From Rotaria sordida (taxonomy: Eukaryota > Rotifera > Eurotatoria > Philodinida > Philodinidae): a stretch of DNA of 64,000 nucleotides. Positions 24,646 through 37,300 of the stretch are shown one piece after another. Location of the stretch: contig CAJNOL010000187.1 of assembly GCA_905250125.1 (NCBI GenBank), positions 148,201 to 212,200 of the forward strand. The letters are read 5' to 3'. Under the pieces are notes generated by a model, which made no database searches, was not told the origin of the DNA, and saw nothing but the letters and a program-made list of their open reading frames with translations. Both the position numbers and the translations under genes were made by a program. How positions within the stretch are numbered: position 1 is the stretch's first letter; each line of letters opens with the position of its first letter.

Positions 24646-27600
24646 GAAGTGGTCGAAAAAGATGGAGAAGCACCCTTAAATGAACAATTGAAACTAGAAT
24701 AATACATTAATGCAAAGTTATAGAATTAAATGCATTCGAAAAATCAGAAACATCAATCAATCTGGTTTGACTTACATGCCACAACAGAAAAAAATGTCCT
24801 GTTTGCAGCTCTGATATCTTCATGAGTTTCTTATGTAACAAATAAAAAATTTTTAAATAATCGAAAACACCGCGCAATTGCTTCGAAAGTAGTCTTTTAC
24901 CTTTTGATGGCTTTAGATCAAGCTAAGGATGAATCTAACTCTCTTCGATAGCCGTTCAATATTCGATTATCAATCGAATAGCAATTTGTCGATAACAACG
25001 TTTTTTATTTTTTTGTTAATTATATGATTACCTTAAATGAAAAATCAAACATTTCTTGGTTAAATTTATCGTTCAGTTCTCCTAAAAACTATCACAAATA
25101 ACAAAAGATTAATATTTAATACTTCTCGTTTCATATCTAGATCAATTTTTTGAATATAATAAAACATAACAATATTTGTCAAAGATTTTTCGAATACGAT
25201 TGACATCTGTAATTACACCATTGATAATGTCTGTCATTGAAGGTAACAAAAACTTTCAATTTGCTTAATTTTAGACAACTAGATATCATTTAAGTTTCAC
25301 TCTATTGAGAAATACGGTGTGAAGCTACGAACATTGATCATTTAAATAATCGTTTCTATGATTAATTACGCAATAGTTTATTACCCAAGATATTTACAGT
25401 TCACAGCAACGAATTCCTTTCGTGTCACTCTCTTATTGAAAACTCGAATTATCTACGTTTCGATCAATCAAGTGATCGAAGTATAAAAAGAATGATAAAG
25501 CGGACATGACAAAATTCAGTATCATGGGAATTCTATTAACATGTTTTTAGAGAACGTTGTGAGTTTATCGTTGAATTATTTATATAGTATTATCAGATGT
25601 CCACACAGCTTTGATGAATAAAATCAACTTGTCATCGTTTTAATTATATTGAAGTTTGAAAGAAAAAAAAAATAACTCTACAAAAATTTTCTTTTTTGGA
25701 TAGCCTCTCTCTAAGACAATAGAACATTTTGTTGAAGATTCGAAAACGAATGATACAGATTCGATCATGAAATCTCATCCTTACATTTCAACTAGTATTC
25801 TCTGATCGTTTGTTTTTCGAGACTATTACAACTGAAAATTATAACTTTGGATATGTTCGTCTAGTAAGAAAAAAAAATTTGTAAAGGACTACATAAGTGT
25901 GGTGCGAAGTGATTTCAAATTCCTGCGATGGAATTCGAATTAACATAAGAACAATAAACGATTTTACCTAGAACCGATCTTGTCCTGTCGTAGATCGTCA
26001 CTATCACTTCTGCTCATAACAGCTGAGTGAAGATCAGCTCATCACCTTTAATTATGTCGGGTAAAAGATGAAGGTCAAATCACCGTTTTTCAGAACTTAC
26101 TGAAGATGAACGAAAACTCATCTTGAAGATACAAAAGCGTTTGTATAATCTCGAGACATCGAGCTTTCTGACAAAGTTCAAATGAGTTTTTAACAACTCG
26201 CCGTTCTCTAGATCACTGTGATACAAAGTACAGATTTTGTTACAGCGGAAAACACGAAAAGTATGGATATCAAATGCATACACTTCTCTTCACCTTATAC
26301 AATTTCCATTTAATAGTAAAAACGGTTCACAATATTCTTGACTATAAAAACAAAATAATTAAATAAAATTTCATAGATAGATTATCATCATACTTTACTA
26401 GTCATCTTGTTCTTCATATTTAATTGATGACAGATTTTGAAAAAATGTACATTTAAGAATTTATCCAGTATTTTCACAATCTAAAATGATAAACAAGATT
26501 TATTGATTAGAAGTAAAAGTAAATGAAAATAATCTTCAAAAGAATTTCAAATGATGAAAAAAGTCGAATAGATCAGATTTTGAGAGAAAAGTTTTGTTAT
26601 TTTTTTCTTCTAACGGCTATAATCATCGCCTACTTCATAATTCTTAAATATTAATATATAATCTTACAATAATGTGATCAAGTTAATTTATTGACATTTG
26701 GCTCTCAATGTTCTTCATATTTTTCAGATGTTTCTCGTTTTTATTCTTCACATTTAGTTTTTTCTGGATGGAAAAACTGTTCGTTTATAAAAATTCGACT
26801 GCCATCTTATGATCTATATATAAAATCGAAATGAAATGTTAGTATACAAAGAATTGCGCAGCAAAATAAGTTTTTGTTTCATATTTATTATTTCGATTGA
26901 AAGAAAAGATCTGAGGTCAAAAAAACCGAAAGATGCCAATCAATTTATATATTTCGCAATTTCATTTCTTGTACTTTTTATTCATTCTATAAAAAGCAAT
27001 GATGGTACTTACTAACGATGATATGATTTATTGTTGTACTTATATGGAAATGCAATATATCCATATTATTTCTTGTTTTTTTTTTCTTTTGTAACGCATA
27101 TGTAGGATGGTCGATGAATGATAACAGCATTAATTGGATTAAGGACTTGTATTGTATAAGTAAAAATGCTTATATTGACGACATCATGTAGATACGAATA
27201 TTCAACGAGAAATTTATGGTTTAAACGACGAAAGAAAATCTTGTGTAGATAATTTGATGGATGTATAATACGACTATTATTAAAGCACATGCATCATAGT
27301 TTTTGTTTTGAAAAAAGATAATTGATGAAGGAATTGTTTTGCTAACGTTCTCTATCACAACAAAACAACATGTTGTTAAAATTGTATTTATTTTATTCAA
27401 AATAATAATAATAATAATATATATCACACAATATATGTTTGTCTAATTCTTTGATGTATTAGTTTTGCGGTTAGAATTCATAATTATTTTTAATTGTTTT
27501 TTTTTGTTTTGAAGTATATGGAAAAGATTTTAATTTCTTTGAAACTTTTAGTATGTTTTCTACTTCGAATATATATATACGGCAATATTGGCAATAAAAA

Positions 27601-30164
27601 TTGAGTATTTGTATAATCAAGCAAAAAGAAATTCTATTTTTTTTCTGATTAAACGAATTAGTAACCAAATATATCGTAGGCTCAAACATTTGTTTCTCAT
27701 TCTATCAATTTCATAGATTGAACCAATGCATCGAAAGTTTTGTTGAAAAGTTAAATTTTTCATTGTCTTCAATAGCAAATAGAAGCATTTTTGACTTAGA
27801 AAACGTTCTTGAAAAAATGTTGAATTTTGTATGATTCATTGTTGGATTCTCCATTGTCAATGATTTCAAATAGCCTTCCTTGGTAACAAGTGAAGAAGAA
27901 TTGTACATGAAACTCGAGTTAGATAAATTACAAGATGCTGAAAATTTTTGTCGTCTTCAATGGTTAAGCTTACATACTGAAGAAATATTTTCAATAAAGT
28001 AGGCAAACCCAAATTGGAATTCCTTTTCTTTTGTGAATGCTACTGATTCATTATTATTCTGTTTTTCAATAAAGCAGAATCGAAAAATTAATTAAAGACA
28101 AGTGTTGATGTACTTCTTCATGTGTATGTTTTTTGATATAAGATACGATTTTTTTCTGAATCGTATCAACTTCATACAGTACAAAATGTGAGTTGAAAGT
28201 TAGAAGTACTTTGTGTCATTTGAATGAAATAAAAAGAATCGCTCCTCTCCTTCTCCTCCTCCATATTCGTAACTTTCCTGCAGGGGGAATTTTATAAAAA
28301 TCGTTGACCCTACCATAGATTCAGAACGTTCGATCGCTTATGCAATACATATACATTCGTTTTAATATTTGTTATTGCTTATAAGATTCTAACTATTTGA
28401 TAATGAACATCTTTTAACCTATGGTGCAAAAGTCTTGTCATAAAATTTTTTGGTCACTAAAAGACAACTAGCTTGAGCTAATAGCAATTAGTTAGACTTA
28501 GAATTTTTCACTATTTTCAAATATATGTTCAGATTTTCCCTCTAGGGTAAGATTAAACAACAAGTAGTAGATCTTATGAAAAGGTTCAAAACTATGTTTC
28601 TACGAAGCAAAACAGCGATTATGGCGTAATCCTTAGTCTATGTCTGAAAACAGCTTTAACTTAACATTATTGTACAGCACTAAATTCTCTAAAAGAATGA
28701 GATATTAAAAAAAACACGAGATCTACTCTCTGCATTTCTACTAAAAACCTAGTTTCTATGAAAATCGACTTTGGTCAAAAAATTGCCATTTCAAAAACTG
28801 CTTTTAAAAATATAAAAAATTTAAAAACTTATCATGTAAAAGTAAATAGTACACGTTGTAGAGTAAACTGAATCATTAAAAAATGTTTCACATTTTGAAT
28901 TTCATAAGTTTCAATTGAAATATAAAATTGATCAAAATTCTGTACAACCACTATTTTGCATCTTTTGCAACAAGCTGATGATAGTTGTCCAGTCTTACTC
29001 CAGAAGGACATTCTAAACATATATTCGAAAAGAGTGAAAGAGTCTGGAGCTGGAATCGCCGAGCTCTACCGAAAAATGACTGAATATTTTTTATGCCAAG
29101 ACTTTCACCCGATGAGTTAGCAGTGACTTGTTTTTATATTAAATGTTTACTTTAAACTTTTGGTATTATTCATATGTCCTTTACTGAAATATTTTTAATC
29201 AGTGAAAATGTTTTTTGTGTGTTAGACAATTTCAATCTTTGATGTATTCTATCGTTGTTATTCATCTTCGTATTTGAATACTTGTTCCTTGTTTAATAAT
29301 AAGCATATTTCGTTTTTGATTCATACAGTTCTATAAGACTTCTTCAAGTTTCAATAAATAGATTTTAGCTTCACCTGTCATTACAATTTACATATAATCT
29401 CAATGATAGGAACCATTATTTCAGGTCTAGTCATTTATTATATAGTAATTTTAATGTACATATTCTATCAAAATTGCATTGAAGTTTATCTAATTTTTTG
29501 AAAGTATTTATGAATAAATCTTATTATTTTGAATAGTAGTCATTAATTGCAACATTATCTTAAAGAAAAATATTGAAGAGTAAAATTTTTTCATCGAGAA
29601 ATATTCATTTTTTTGATGATTGAATGTAAGATAAAAAGAAATTATTTTGTTAATGATTATATTTTGAAAAAATGAAAAAAAAAATTCAAGTATGTAACAT
29701 ACAAATTATTTGTTGTTATTGTTTAATTCGAACAAATTCTACAATTTCTTCTTCTTCAATTACAAAAGAAACATATTAATCTCAATAAAACTTTAATCAC
29801 AAGTAAATCTTTTAAGCAAATTTTTATGATCAAAATAATATTCTATATTTATTCTTCGACTTATTCATACAATATCGTTTCGGAGTAAAGAATAATCGAA
29901 ATACATACATGTAACTCCGTTTTTTCCACCAAATTTCTTTTTTTTTACAGCGATGCCATTCGAACAAAATAAATCTAACATAAATATTCTTCCATCTAAA
30001 GGTAAATTCTAGAAAGAGAAGAACGGAGAAAGTCGTTAATCATACCTGATACCAGCATTACCTAGCTTTATTGATCTCTAAAAACTATCACTTACATATT
30101 TTTTTTTTTTTTTCGTTATATGCACAATCAAAACAGGCGGTATCATACATATAGAAAAAATGGA

Positions 30165-30178
30165 TAGAGAGAAAGAGA

Positions 30179-30209
<31 letters not shown>
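30165..30209. repeat. (GA)n microsatellite upstream of the secreted-protein gene
   Basis: A run of GA dinucleotides with a few interruptions at its left end. It lies about 35 bp upstream of the TATA box of the following gene, where GAGA-type tracts often mark animal promoters. Confidence 0.9.
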
Positions 30210-30244
30210 CAAGTGAGAGAAAAAAAATGCAAACTTTATCCAAA

Positions 30245-30252
30245 TATAAAAG
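30245..30252 (+). promoter_or_regulatory. TATA box
   Basis: TATAAAAG stands 159 nt before the ATG of the small secreted-protein gene. A plausible 5' UTR intron follows (donor GTAACTG at 30321, acceptor TTATACAG ending at 30389), leaving a short leader before the start codon. Confidence 0.5.
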
Positions 30253-30410
30253 CTAGAGCATCAAACATGGATATAGTACATTTGATCTTTTCATACTCAA
30301 AGAAATCTAAGAATCGAATAGGTAACTGTTACATTTTCTTTTTTTTTTTCTCCGTGTTCTATTAAAGTTGCTTATGAATATTATACAGGTATATCAATAA
30401 AAAAAAAACG

Positions 30411-30928
30411 ATGAATTCTAAATATCTTGCTATGCTATTGATGCTCTTTGGTTTATTATTCATATTGGCACAATGTGAACGATTAACATTAACTGATAGG
30501 TATGCTGGTGATAGCGATAGTGTTGAAGGTGGTGGTGATGATGATAATTCCGATGGTGTAGATGATGCTTCTTTACGTGGTAAGAAAAATATTGGTTTGG
30601 TTTCTTTTTATTATTTTTATATTTATTATTTGGATTTTTAGATGAAAAACGAGCTATTCGTGATTTTCTTCAAAACGAAGATGATGCTAGCCAATTTCTT
30701 GATCAATCTCGTCGACTCTTTAGTGATGCTAAAAGTCATATGAAAGAAGCCAAGAAAAAGTAAACTGAATTATGAATTTACATATACATATATATATTAA
30801 AGTATTATTTATTTTCATATAGATATGAAGACAAATGTGAACGTCTCCTTCATCCACGTTATTGTCCTGATCTTGCATCATGGCCTGCTTGGAATCAAGC
30901 ATGGAGCGCAGCTGGTGGCAAAAAATAG
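30411..30928 (+). CDS. Small secreted acidic protein, orphan
   Basis: Three exons (30411-30579, 30642-30759, 30823-30928) with good GT/AG sites make 130 residues. Residues 1-22 are a signal peptide (MNSKYLAMLLMLFGLLFILA core). Residues about 33-50 are Asp/Gly-rich and acidic. A KR pair follows at about 59-60, then a helical, charged region. The C-terminus has two cysteines spaced CERLLHPRYC and a Trp-rich end (SWPAWNQAWSAAGG). I do not recognise the family. Signal peptide, acidic spacer, dibasic pair and a compact two-cysteine tail would fit a processed prohormone or a small matrix or defence protein, but that is speculation. It is isolated by large intergenic spaces and has its own TATA box and poly(A) signal. 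Confidence 0.75.
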
Positions 30929-30993
30929 AACAGTAGATTTTTTTTTTAATCATTTTCAATATTTCTGTATTTCTTTTCGTCTCTTCTTTATTG

Positions 30994-30999
30994 AATAAA
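30994..30999 (+). terminator. Poly(A) signal of the secreted-protein gene
   Basis: AATAAA, 66 nt after the stop codon; another AATAAA follows near 31015. Confidence 0.5.
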
Positions 31000-31019
31000 A
31001 TTATCGAATGTATTAAATA

Positions 31020-32023
31020 AAATATTTTGAAAATGTGAAGCATGTTTTAAAGAGATGCGATAGTTGCACTATGTTTTGAATCTATCGTACACATTGTTAT
31101 TTTATCGTCGAATAATTTGTTTAATCATAGTTATTTTGTCTTGTACAAGGACATTATGATATTGATGACTATAGTGGTCTTATTGATATCAATATAGAAG
31201 AATAAATATTCAACGTTTTATATTTATACATTTTCAACAAAACGCTTTTTTTTATGTCCTTTCAATATGCAAAATTCAATTATTAACACTATGCAATTCA
31301 GCTGTATTAATTTGAATAAGTTTTTAGGTATTTTAAAGTTATGACTTTCTTCATATGAATTTATTTCTTTGAAGTTAAAAAAGTGTTTATCTATGGGAAA
31401 TGTCATATAATTTATTATCAAATGAAAAAAAAAGTTTTAGAATATAAGCTTCTTTACTAGTTTTGAAGTAATCAGAAACAATTCTCTATGTTGTTCATCT
31501 TTCTTCATTAGGATACCTATGAGTCCAAAAGAATACAAAACTTTGTTTTAGTTCACAAAGTCGTGTGTTATTTTTTTGATTTTGATATATGTGAATTTAA
31601 TGAACGTTGCGATACAATTTATCAAGTTTTATTATGTCAAAATTTTTAAATATTCGTTTAATACTTTGATTTTGGTTTTGTTTGATAAGCATTTAAATAT
31701 TTTTTAAGTTTTTCAATTTCAAATATTGGATATAGAACCAAGTCAAATATTCAAGTTTTCAGCTAATTCACGTTGTGATAAATCATTACTATTGTTGTAA
31801 TCATTGATTAGTTGATTTTTTTATTTAATATAAAATTATGTTATAATGTCATTGCTTTTTCTGATATGTACAGTTATAACAAACAATAAACCATAGTTTT
31901 AGCGCATTAATCGGAAATGATGAAGAAGAGAGAAAGAAAAAATGACGTGTTCAGCTATGGGAGATGTTCACTAATAGAGATTTCATTTTTTTAATATTTT
32001 TCTTTTATCTACAAAACACAGAA
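31020..32023. other. Intergenic, nothing recognised
   Basis: An AT-rich spacer between the 3' ends of the secreted-protein gene and the CCDC174-like gene. An AATAAA on the minus strand (32024-32029) probably ends the CCDC174-like transcript, 37 nt past its stop codon. Confidence 0.5.
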
Positions 32024-32065
32024 TTTATTTTAATGAAACAAAATATGATATATGTATCACAATAA

Positions 32066-34242
32066 TTAATGTTTATTAGATGAATGTAAATTATGATTAT
32101 TTGATATTGATGATGATGATGTGTTACTAGCTCGCATGACCGGAAATGGATAAGCAAAAGATGAATTTGACTTTTTTAATGTTGGATTATTGTTTTGAAG
32201 TGATGATTGTTGCTGTTGAGTAAGAGTCGTTTGCAATGTCTAAAGAAAAATATAAGATAAGATTAAATTTAAAAAGTTTGCTAAAAGGATAAACTTGTTC
32301 TGATATTTGTGATTGTATTGGTTGTATAATGTCTGCATGGTTTAATTCTTTTGGTTTGCCTTCATTCTCTTCTATAGATACTGGTTCGACAATTTCGTCT
32401 TTTGTATTAATCGAAGAATTCGGCAATTCCTTTGAAAATAAAAGCATTTATCAAAAAAACGGAGAAACATTTAAGGATGCACCAATTTCTAGAACATGAT
32501 GTTAAAGATGATATTTTTCTTTTCCTTATTTAAATTGTAGTTCCATGCGAATTGTCCATATCCATGATAATCATTTGTTTTTGCTCTCTGCAAAGCTGTA
32601 GTCGAAATACATGAAATAGAAAACAATAGTTTCGGAATTGGGCAAAAGTCCGCATTTTTTTTGTTTTTTTCGACCAATTCCAACTGATTTTAAGACCTGT
32701 GTTTTGGCATTTGACAAGACTTAAAAATAGGTTTAGAAAGAGCGTTCAAAATTGAACACAACTGGCATGAAAAATCGCTAGTAGACCGATAAATCTCAAT
32801 ATGCTAAACTTCGATAATTGATGAAAATTGGTTTATTCTGGCTTACAAAAACACATGTCCAGTATTGAGAATTACGGGGCTCTTCGAAGTTCTTCATGCC
32901 AATTGTATTCAGTTTTGAATGTTCTTTCCGAATCTACTCTTAGATTTTGTATAATTCAAAAGACAGGTCTCATAAATACTTGGAGTTGGCCGAAAAAAAA
33001 TTAAAAAATACGAATTTTTGACCAATTTCGAAACCTTTGTTTCCTATTTTTACGTAATTTGACTGCCAGAGATGAGATCGACTCGATTCTAAAAAAACAC
33101 GAACCTATCCTATTTCTGTTGACTACAGTTTCGGATAGCGCAAAAAATTAATGGATCATGATACATATAAACTATCCGCAAGAACTACATTCGTAATGAA
33201 GAAAAAAAAAATCATCTTTGACATCGTGGTAGTGCATTCGTAGAAACACTTAATAATTTACTTTAATATCGGATTGTATTTGTGATTTATCTGTACATTC
33301 TAATGTTATTTGATTATTATTAAGATTATTTTCAGATAGATTAATACCCATTTCTTTAGCTTTTCTTAGACGTATTTTATTTAAACGTTCAGTCATATTT
33401 AATTGTCGTTTTTCTTTTTCTTGAATAAATTTTGTTTGTTCAATTTTAGTATTTGTTCTTAATTCATTTAATGTTGCCATTTGTTCAGTACGTTGTTTAT
33501 CATCTGTAGAAAAATTATAATAACCAACACCATGTTCACGTTTTTCATCAAATAATATATCTTGATAATGTACTTGAGTTTTATTTCTTAATGCTTCCAT
33601 GTCTGATTCCCATTTACTACGCATTTGTTCACGATGTAAACGTTCAACACGATCAATTTCATTTTCAGTTTTATTTGATTGAATTTTATCCGAAGATTTT
33701 TTCTTTTCTGTTGTTTTAAGTTGTTCATATTCATCTGATGTAACAAAACGTGTACGTCCAAATGAATCTGTATATTCAATTTTATTATTATTTTGATTTG
33801 TTTCATAAATTTTTCGTTCAAAATCAACAAGAAATGATTTATCATTATCATCATCACCATCATCTTCAGCTAATAATTTCATTTCACTATTTAACATTAT
33901 TTCATCATATAATTTTGATTTTGCTTCAAGAATAGCACGTGATTTAGCATAAGCTATTTCTTCTGCACGAGATAAAGTTGATGATGATGGTGGTGGTGGT
34001 GGAATAATTTCTTCATTTTTCTTTTTCTTTTTTGATGGATTAACTATTTCAATATCTAAATCTGGTTTTGCTTTAAGTTTTAATGAACTTGATGTAGATT
34101 GTAAATTATCGAGTATAGCTGTGGAAGATATAGATGATGATGATGCTCGTTGAATATCTTGTTTTTTACGTAATAATTCAGCTTTTAATGATAAATAAGA
34201 ACTTGATGTATTATCGAAAGTTTTTTTCTCTTCTGAGTTCAT
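32066..34242 (-). CDS. CCDC174: CCDC174-like nuclear coiled-coil protein
   Basis: Three exons (33262-34242, 32295-32429, 32066-32239) give 429 residues. Signature blocks are YTDSFGRTR (157-165) and HGVGYYNFS (237-245), followed by a Lys/Glu/Arg-rich helix (QMATLNELRTNTKIEQTKF); these match the order in CCDC174. The N-terminus begins with helices and a poly-Pro stretch (IIPPPPPSSS, about residues 79-88). In vertebrates the protein is nuclear and has been linked to the exon junction complex component eIF4A3; a splicing-related role here is by analogy. The C-terminal exons are Asn/Gln/Ser-rich and poorly conserved. Intron 1 (832 nt) is mostly an inverted repeat. The start lies only 113 bp from the upstream gene's stop codon, with an acceptor-like ATTTTAG 26 nt before the ATG. 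Confidence 0.85.
32555..33125. repeat. Imperfect inverted repeat in CCDC174 intron 1
   Basis: Left-arm landmarks TTTCGACCAATTCCAACTG and CGTTCAAAATTGAACACAACTGGCATGAA are answered in reverse complement by CTTGGAGTTGGCCGAAAAA and by TTCATGCCAATTGTATTCAG, then TTTTGAATG. The centre is near 32830. The repeat accounts for most of the intron. Confidence 0.8.
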
Positions 34243-34302
34243 TAGATCTTCCTTTTTTTTTTTCTTATCTAAAATTACAAAAATAAATTAATCACTTTGA
34301 GT

Positions 34303-34308
34303 TTTATT
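34303..34308 (-). terminator. Poly(A) signal of the prenylcysteine oxidase gene
   Basis: TTTATT on the plus strand reads AATAAA on the minus strand, 48 nt past the stop codon of the upstream gene and only about 60 bp before the next gene's ATG. Confidence 0.5.
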
Positions 34309-34355
34309 TCAAGTAGAAAAGGAAAAGGAATGTATAAAAAACAAACATAAACATA

Positions 34356-37300
34356 TCAAAATTCAATATGTTTATCATTTCGTTTAAGTTCAATTCCGAT
34401 TTTTTTTGTAAGAAGCATAGCAATATTTCGTGCACTAATCACTTCAATTTCCATACATGATGAACTCCATTCCATTGCATTAAGATAAAAAATATTTTTA
34501 TTTATTTGTATCGGTGGCATTTTTTGTGGATGTTCATATTTTGGATAAGCTAACCAAGGTATATCTTGAATAAGTTGAAAATTATCATTATCAAATATTT
34601 GTTTATAATCTGATAAAGATAATTTATTTGGTGAAAATATTTTATATACAGGTTTGTCATTTTTTTTATATTGTTTTTCATTCTCATTAACAGTTTGTTG
34701 TTGAGCAACACTACGATATGGTAATGATGGATTTGTATAAAAAATAGCTTTTAATCTTTCACATTCACTTTTTGTTAAATTATATTGTTGACAATTAAGT
34801 TTGCCATAGAGAAAATCTGCATATGTTGATTGCATACGATAATCATATTGATTAAAACTATCAGTTGTTTGTAAAACAAAATCATTCATATTATCACGAT
34901 GAAGTGGAAAAGCTATAATAACATAATCATAATCAACAGCATGTACAAGATCACTATTTAATGGTTTATATGAAAGACGAACATTACCACCTTGATCATC
35001 TATATCAATACGATGAACTTCTGTAACACTTTTAACATATCCTTTGACAAATTGAACATCAGATTGTTTTAATAGATATTCAAGAATTTTTTTAGGAACA
35101 AGATAATTACCACCTTCTACATGCCAAAGTGTAGAAGCCGAAGCCATTAATGATACAAGACCTAAAATATTTTTTATTAAAAAAGTAAAATTTATAGATC
35201 ATTAGCTATCTATGAATAGATAATAAAAAAAAACACATTATTTAAGAATATATTAATCGAAAAATAAATAAAATTTAGGTTTAAACTTTTAGACTATTCC
35301 GTTTATGATGAGTCAAGAAAATCATTTTCGTTAAAGTCTTTTGAAATATAATTTATATTGCAACATCAATCAACTGTTTAATTCCTAAAATCCAATGAGC
35401 ACAAACTGTCATAGATGAGTATCTATGTTATTCAACAAGTACCCTCAAGATACTGTGTGAAAACCTCAGTACCGCAAGCCATGGAATGACTCTGAACAAG
35501 CTACTAACGGCTATTTGTCTCGGATCATTCATTCGATAGTATACTGACTACATTTGACATACTTAATCGTAGTTGTAGAAAAAATATTGGGCTGTTGAAT
35601 CTGCTGCTAGGGTAGCACTTCATACTGTAAGGTAGATGAAAAACAATGGTATACTTCCTTTCTTCCTATCAATGAGCAACTGTGAGATCTTTATTATAAT
35701 CGTTTTCATTGAAAAAAACACTGGATACAATATGCAAAAATTATTTAATATTATTTCAATTTCTAATCAACAATAAAATCGAAAATAAACTATATTGATT
35801 TCATATATGGGCAATTCCATTCATAAGCGTCTTGATTTCACAAAATAAAAACGTATATATCTCTAGGTTCGGACAGCATTTATTTTAGTTAATTGTTATG
35901 AAACAAATGTATGTTGATTTATTATAGATATCCTAAACAGTTCCGTCCTATAGACTCTAGTTCCGCCGAGTTATTATTAAAAAACCAATATTAGCGATGT
36001 GATACAAGAAAAGGCAAAGGTTTTCATTGAGTGCATGTCCATTTACAAATTCTACAAGTTCAAACAGTATTTTTGAAAAACAAATAATGTGTTTTGTAGA
36101 GGATTCTTCACGCTACAAAATCTGTATGGAAAGTTAGTTCGATCTTACTGAAAATTTCATCATAGATTTAATCTATAGCGTACAGTCTATTCTTAAAATC
36201 TAGGACTTTTTCATTGTAATATGAGACATTAATTACTAACTACGTTTTAATTAATTAACTAATTAAGATTAATTATATACGAGCTTAAAGATCCAATACT
36301 ATTACATATATTCATGGAAAAAGAACTTGTTCAAAAAAGTAAACCTTACAAAGAATCAAAGTCAAATCGAAGACGGTCATGTAATATCCCGCGAAAACGA
36401 TATCAAAAAATTGACATATGCTGAAAATTGTTTTGTTTTGTTTTATGTATATACTCTCAACATTTTGTTTTTTCAAGTCGAAGTCAATCTAATATTTCAT
36501 TGTTGATAAATAGATTTCGACATTTGTCCAAAGACTTTTGCATCCTGTATTAATTAAAATAGCAAATTTCTATAATCAAAAAAATTACATATGTTCATTC
36601 ATTAATTTGTAATTCAATTATTACAACTATTATTTTTCTTTGTGATTATCACTTTCGAAAGAACTATTATTTAATTTATCTCGCATTTCTTCTCCTTTTG
36701 AATGTTTTCATCATATTTTCTATCGGTATTGTTGATGTGCTAATATTTTTTTTCTCTCTTAAAACCAACTCATATCGTATTAAGTACGATGTTAATAGAA
36801 GCTAGTGTTTGATAATGATAGATTTTTTCAAATACAAAAAATAAAGTCGTAATAGAAACTCTAAAAGTATTGCAAGATTCGAAAAAAGTCGTTCTGACAT
36901 GACTTATTGTTTTCGCTCATATATCTTAAAGCAAATCAATGACGACTCACACTAATCACTGATAAAGTCCTTGTCATTTCAAACTTGGTAATTTATTAAC
37001 CAAAAACAATAATATTATTGTTGTTGCCACATATGTATGACATGAAGGTCGATAATTATTAGAAGATAATATCATTTATCAAATAGATATATACAGAAAT
37101 ATCAGAACTATGAAAAGACTCATGGATAATTAAAGAAAAAAGTAATGATTAATAACTGATCTATGAAATCTTATCAATCATATTAGTTAGAAAAAAATAA
37201 ATCATTAGTTTCTTTCTTTTTTTTTTTTTTTTTTTGTTTAAAATCTTACCAGGAAAAGCATTTATTGTATCAACTGATTGATCATAATTAACTAAAGTTG

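Larger units (their letters stand above)
20800..30160. other. Gene desert
   Basis: About 9.4 kb without an exon chain that I can support. It contains fold-back repeats at 21599-22041 and 24270-24645. Open frames of 60-90 codons occur on both strands but have stop-rich neighbours and no splice partners. No rRNA or tRNA was recognised by eye. Confidence 0.55.

Noticed and set aside
26058-26280. Possible transposase relic (plus strand SELTEDERKLILKIQ...)
   Set aside because: Only about 37 codons are open between stops, and no domain can be named; frames of this size arise by chance here.
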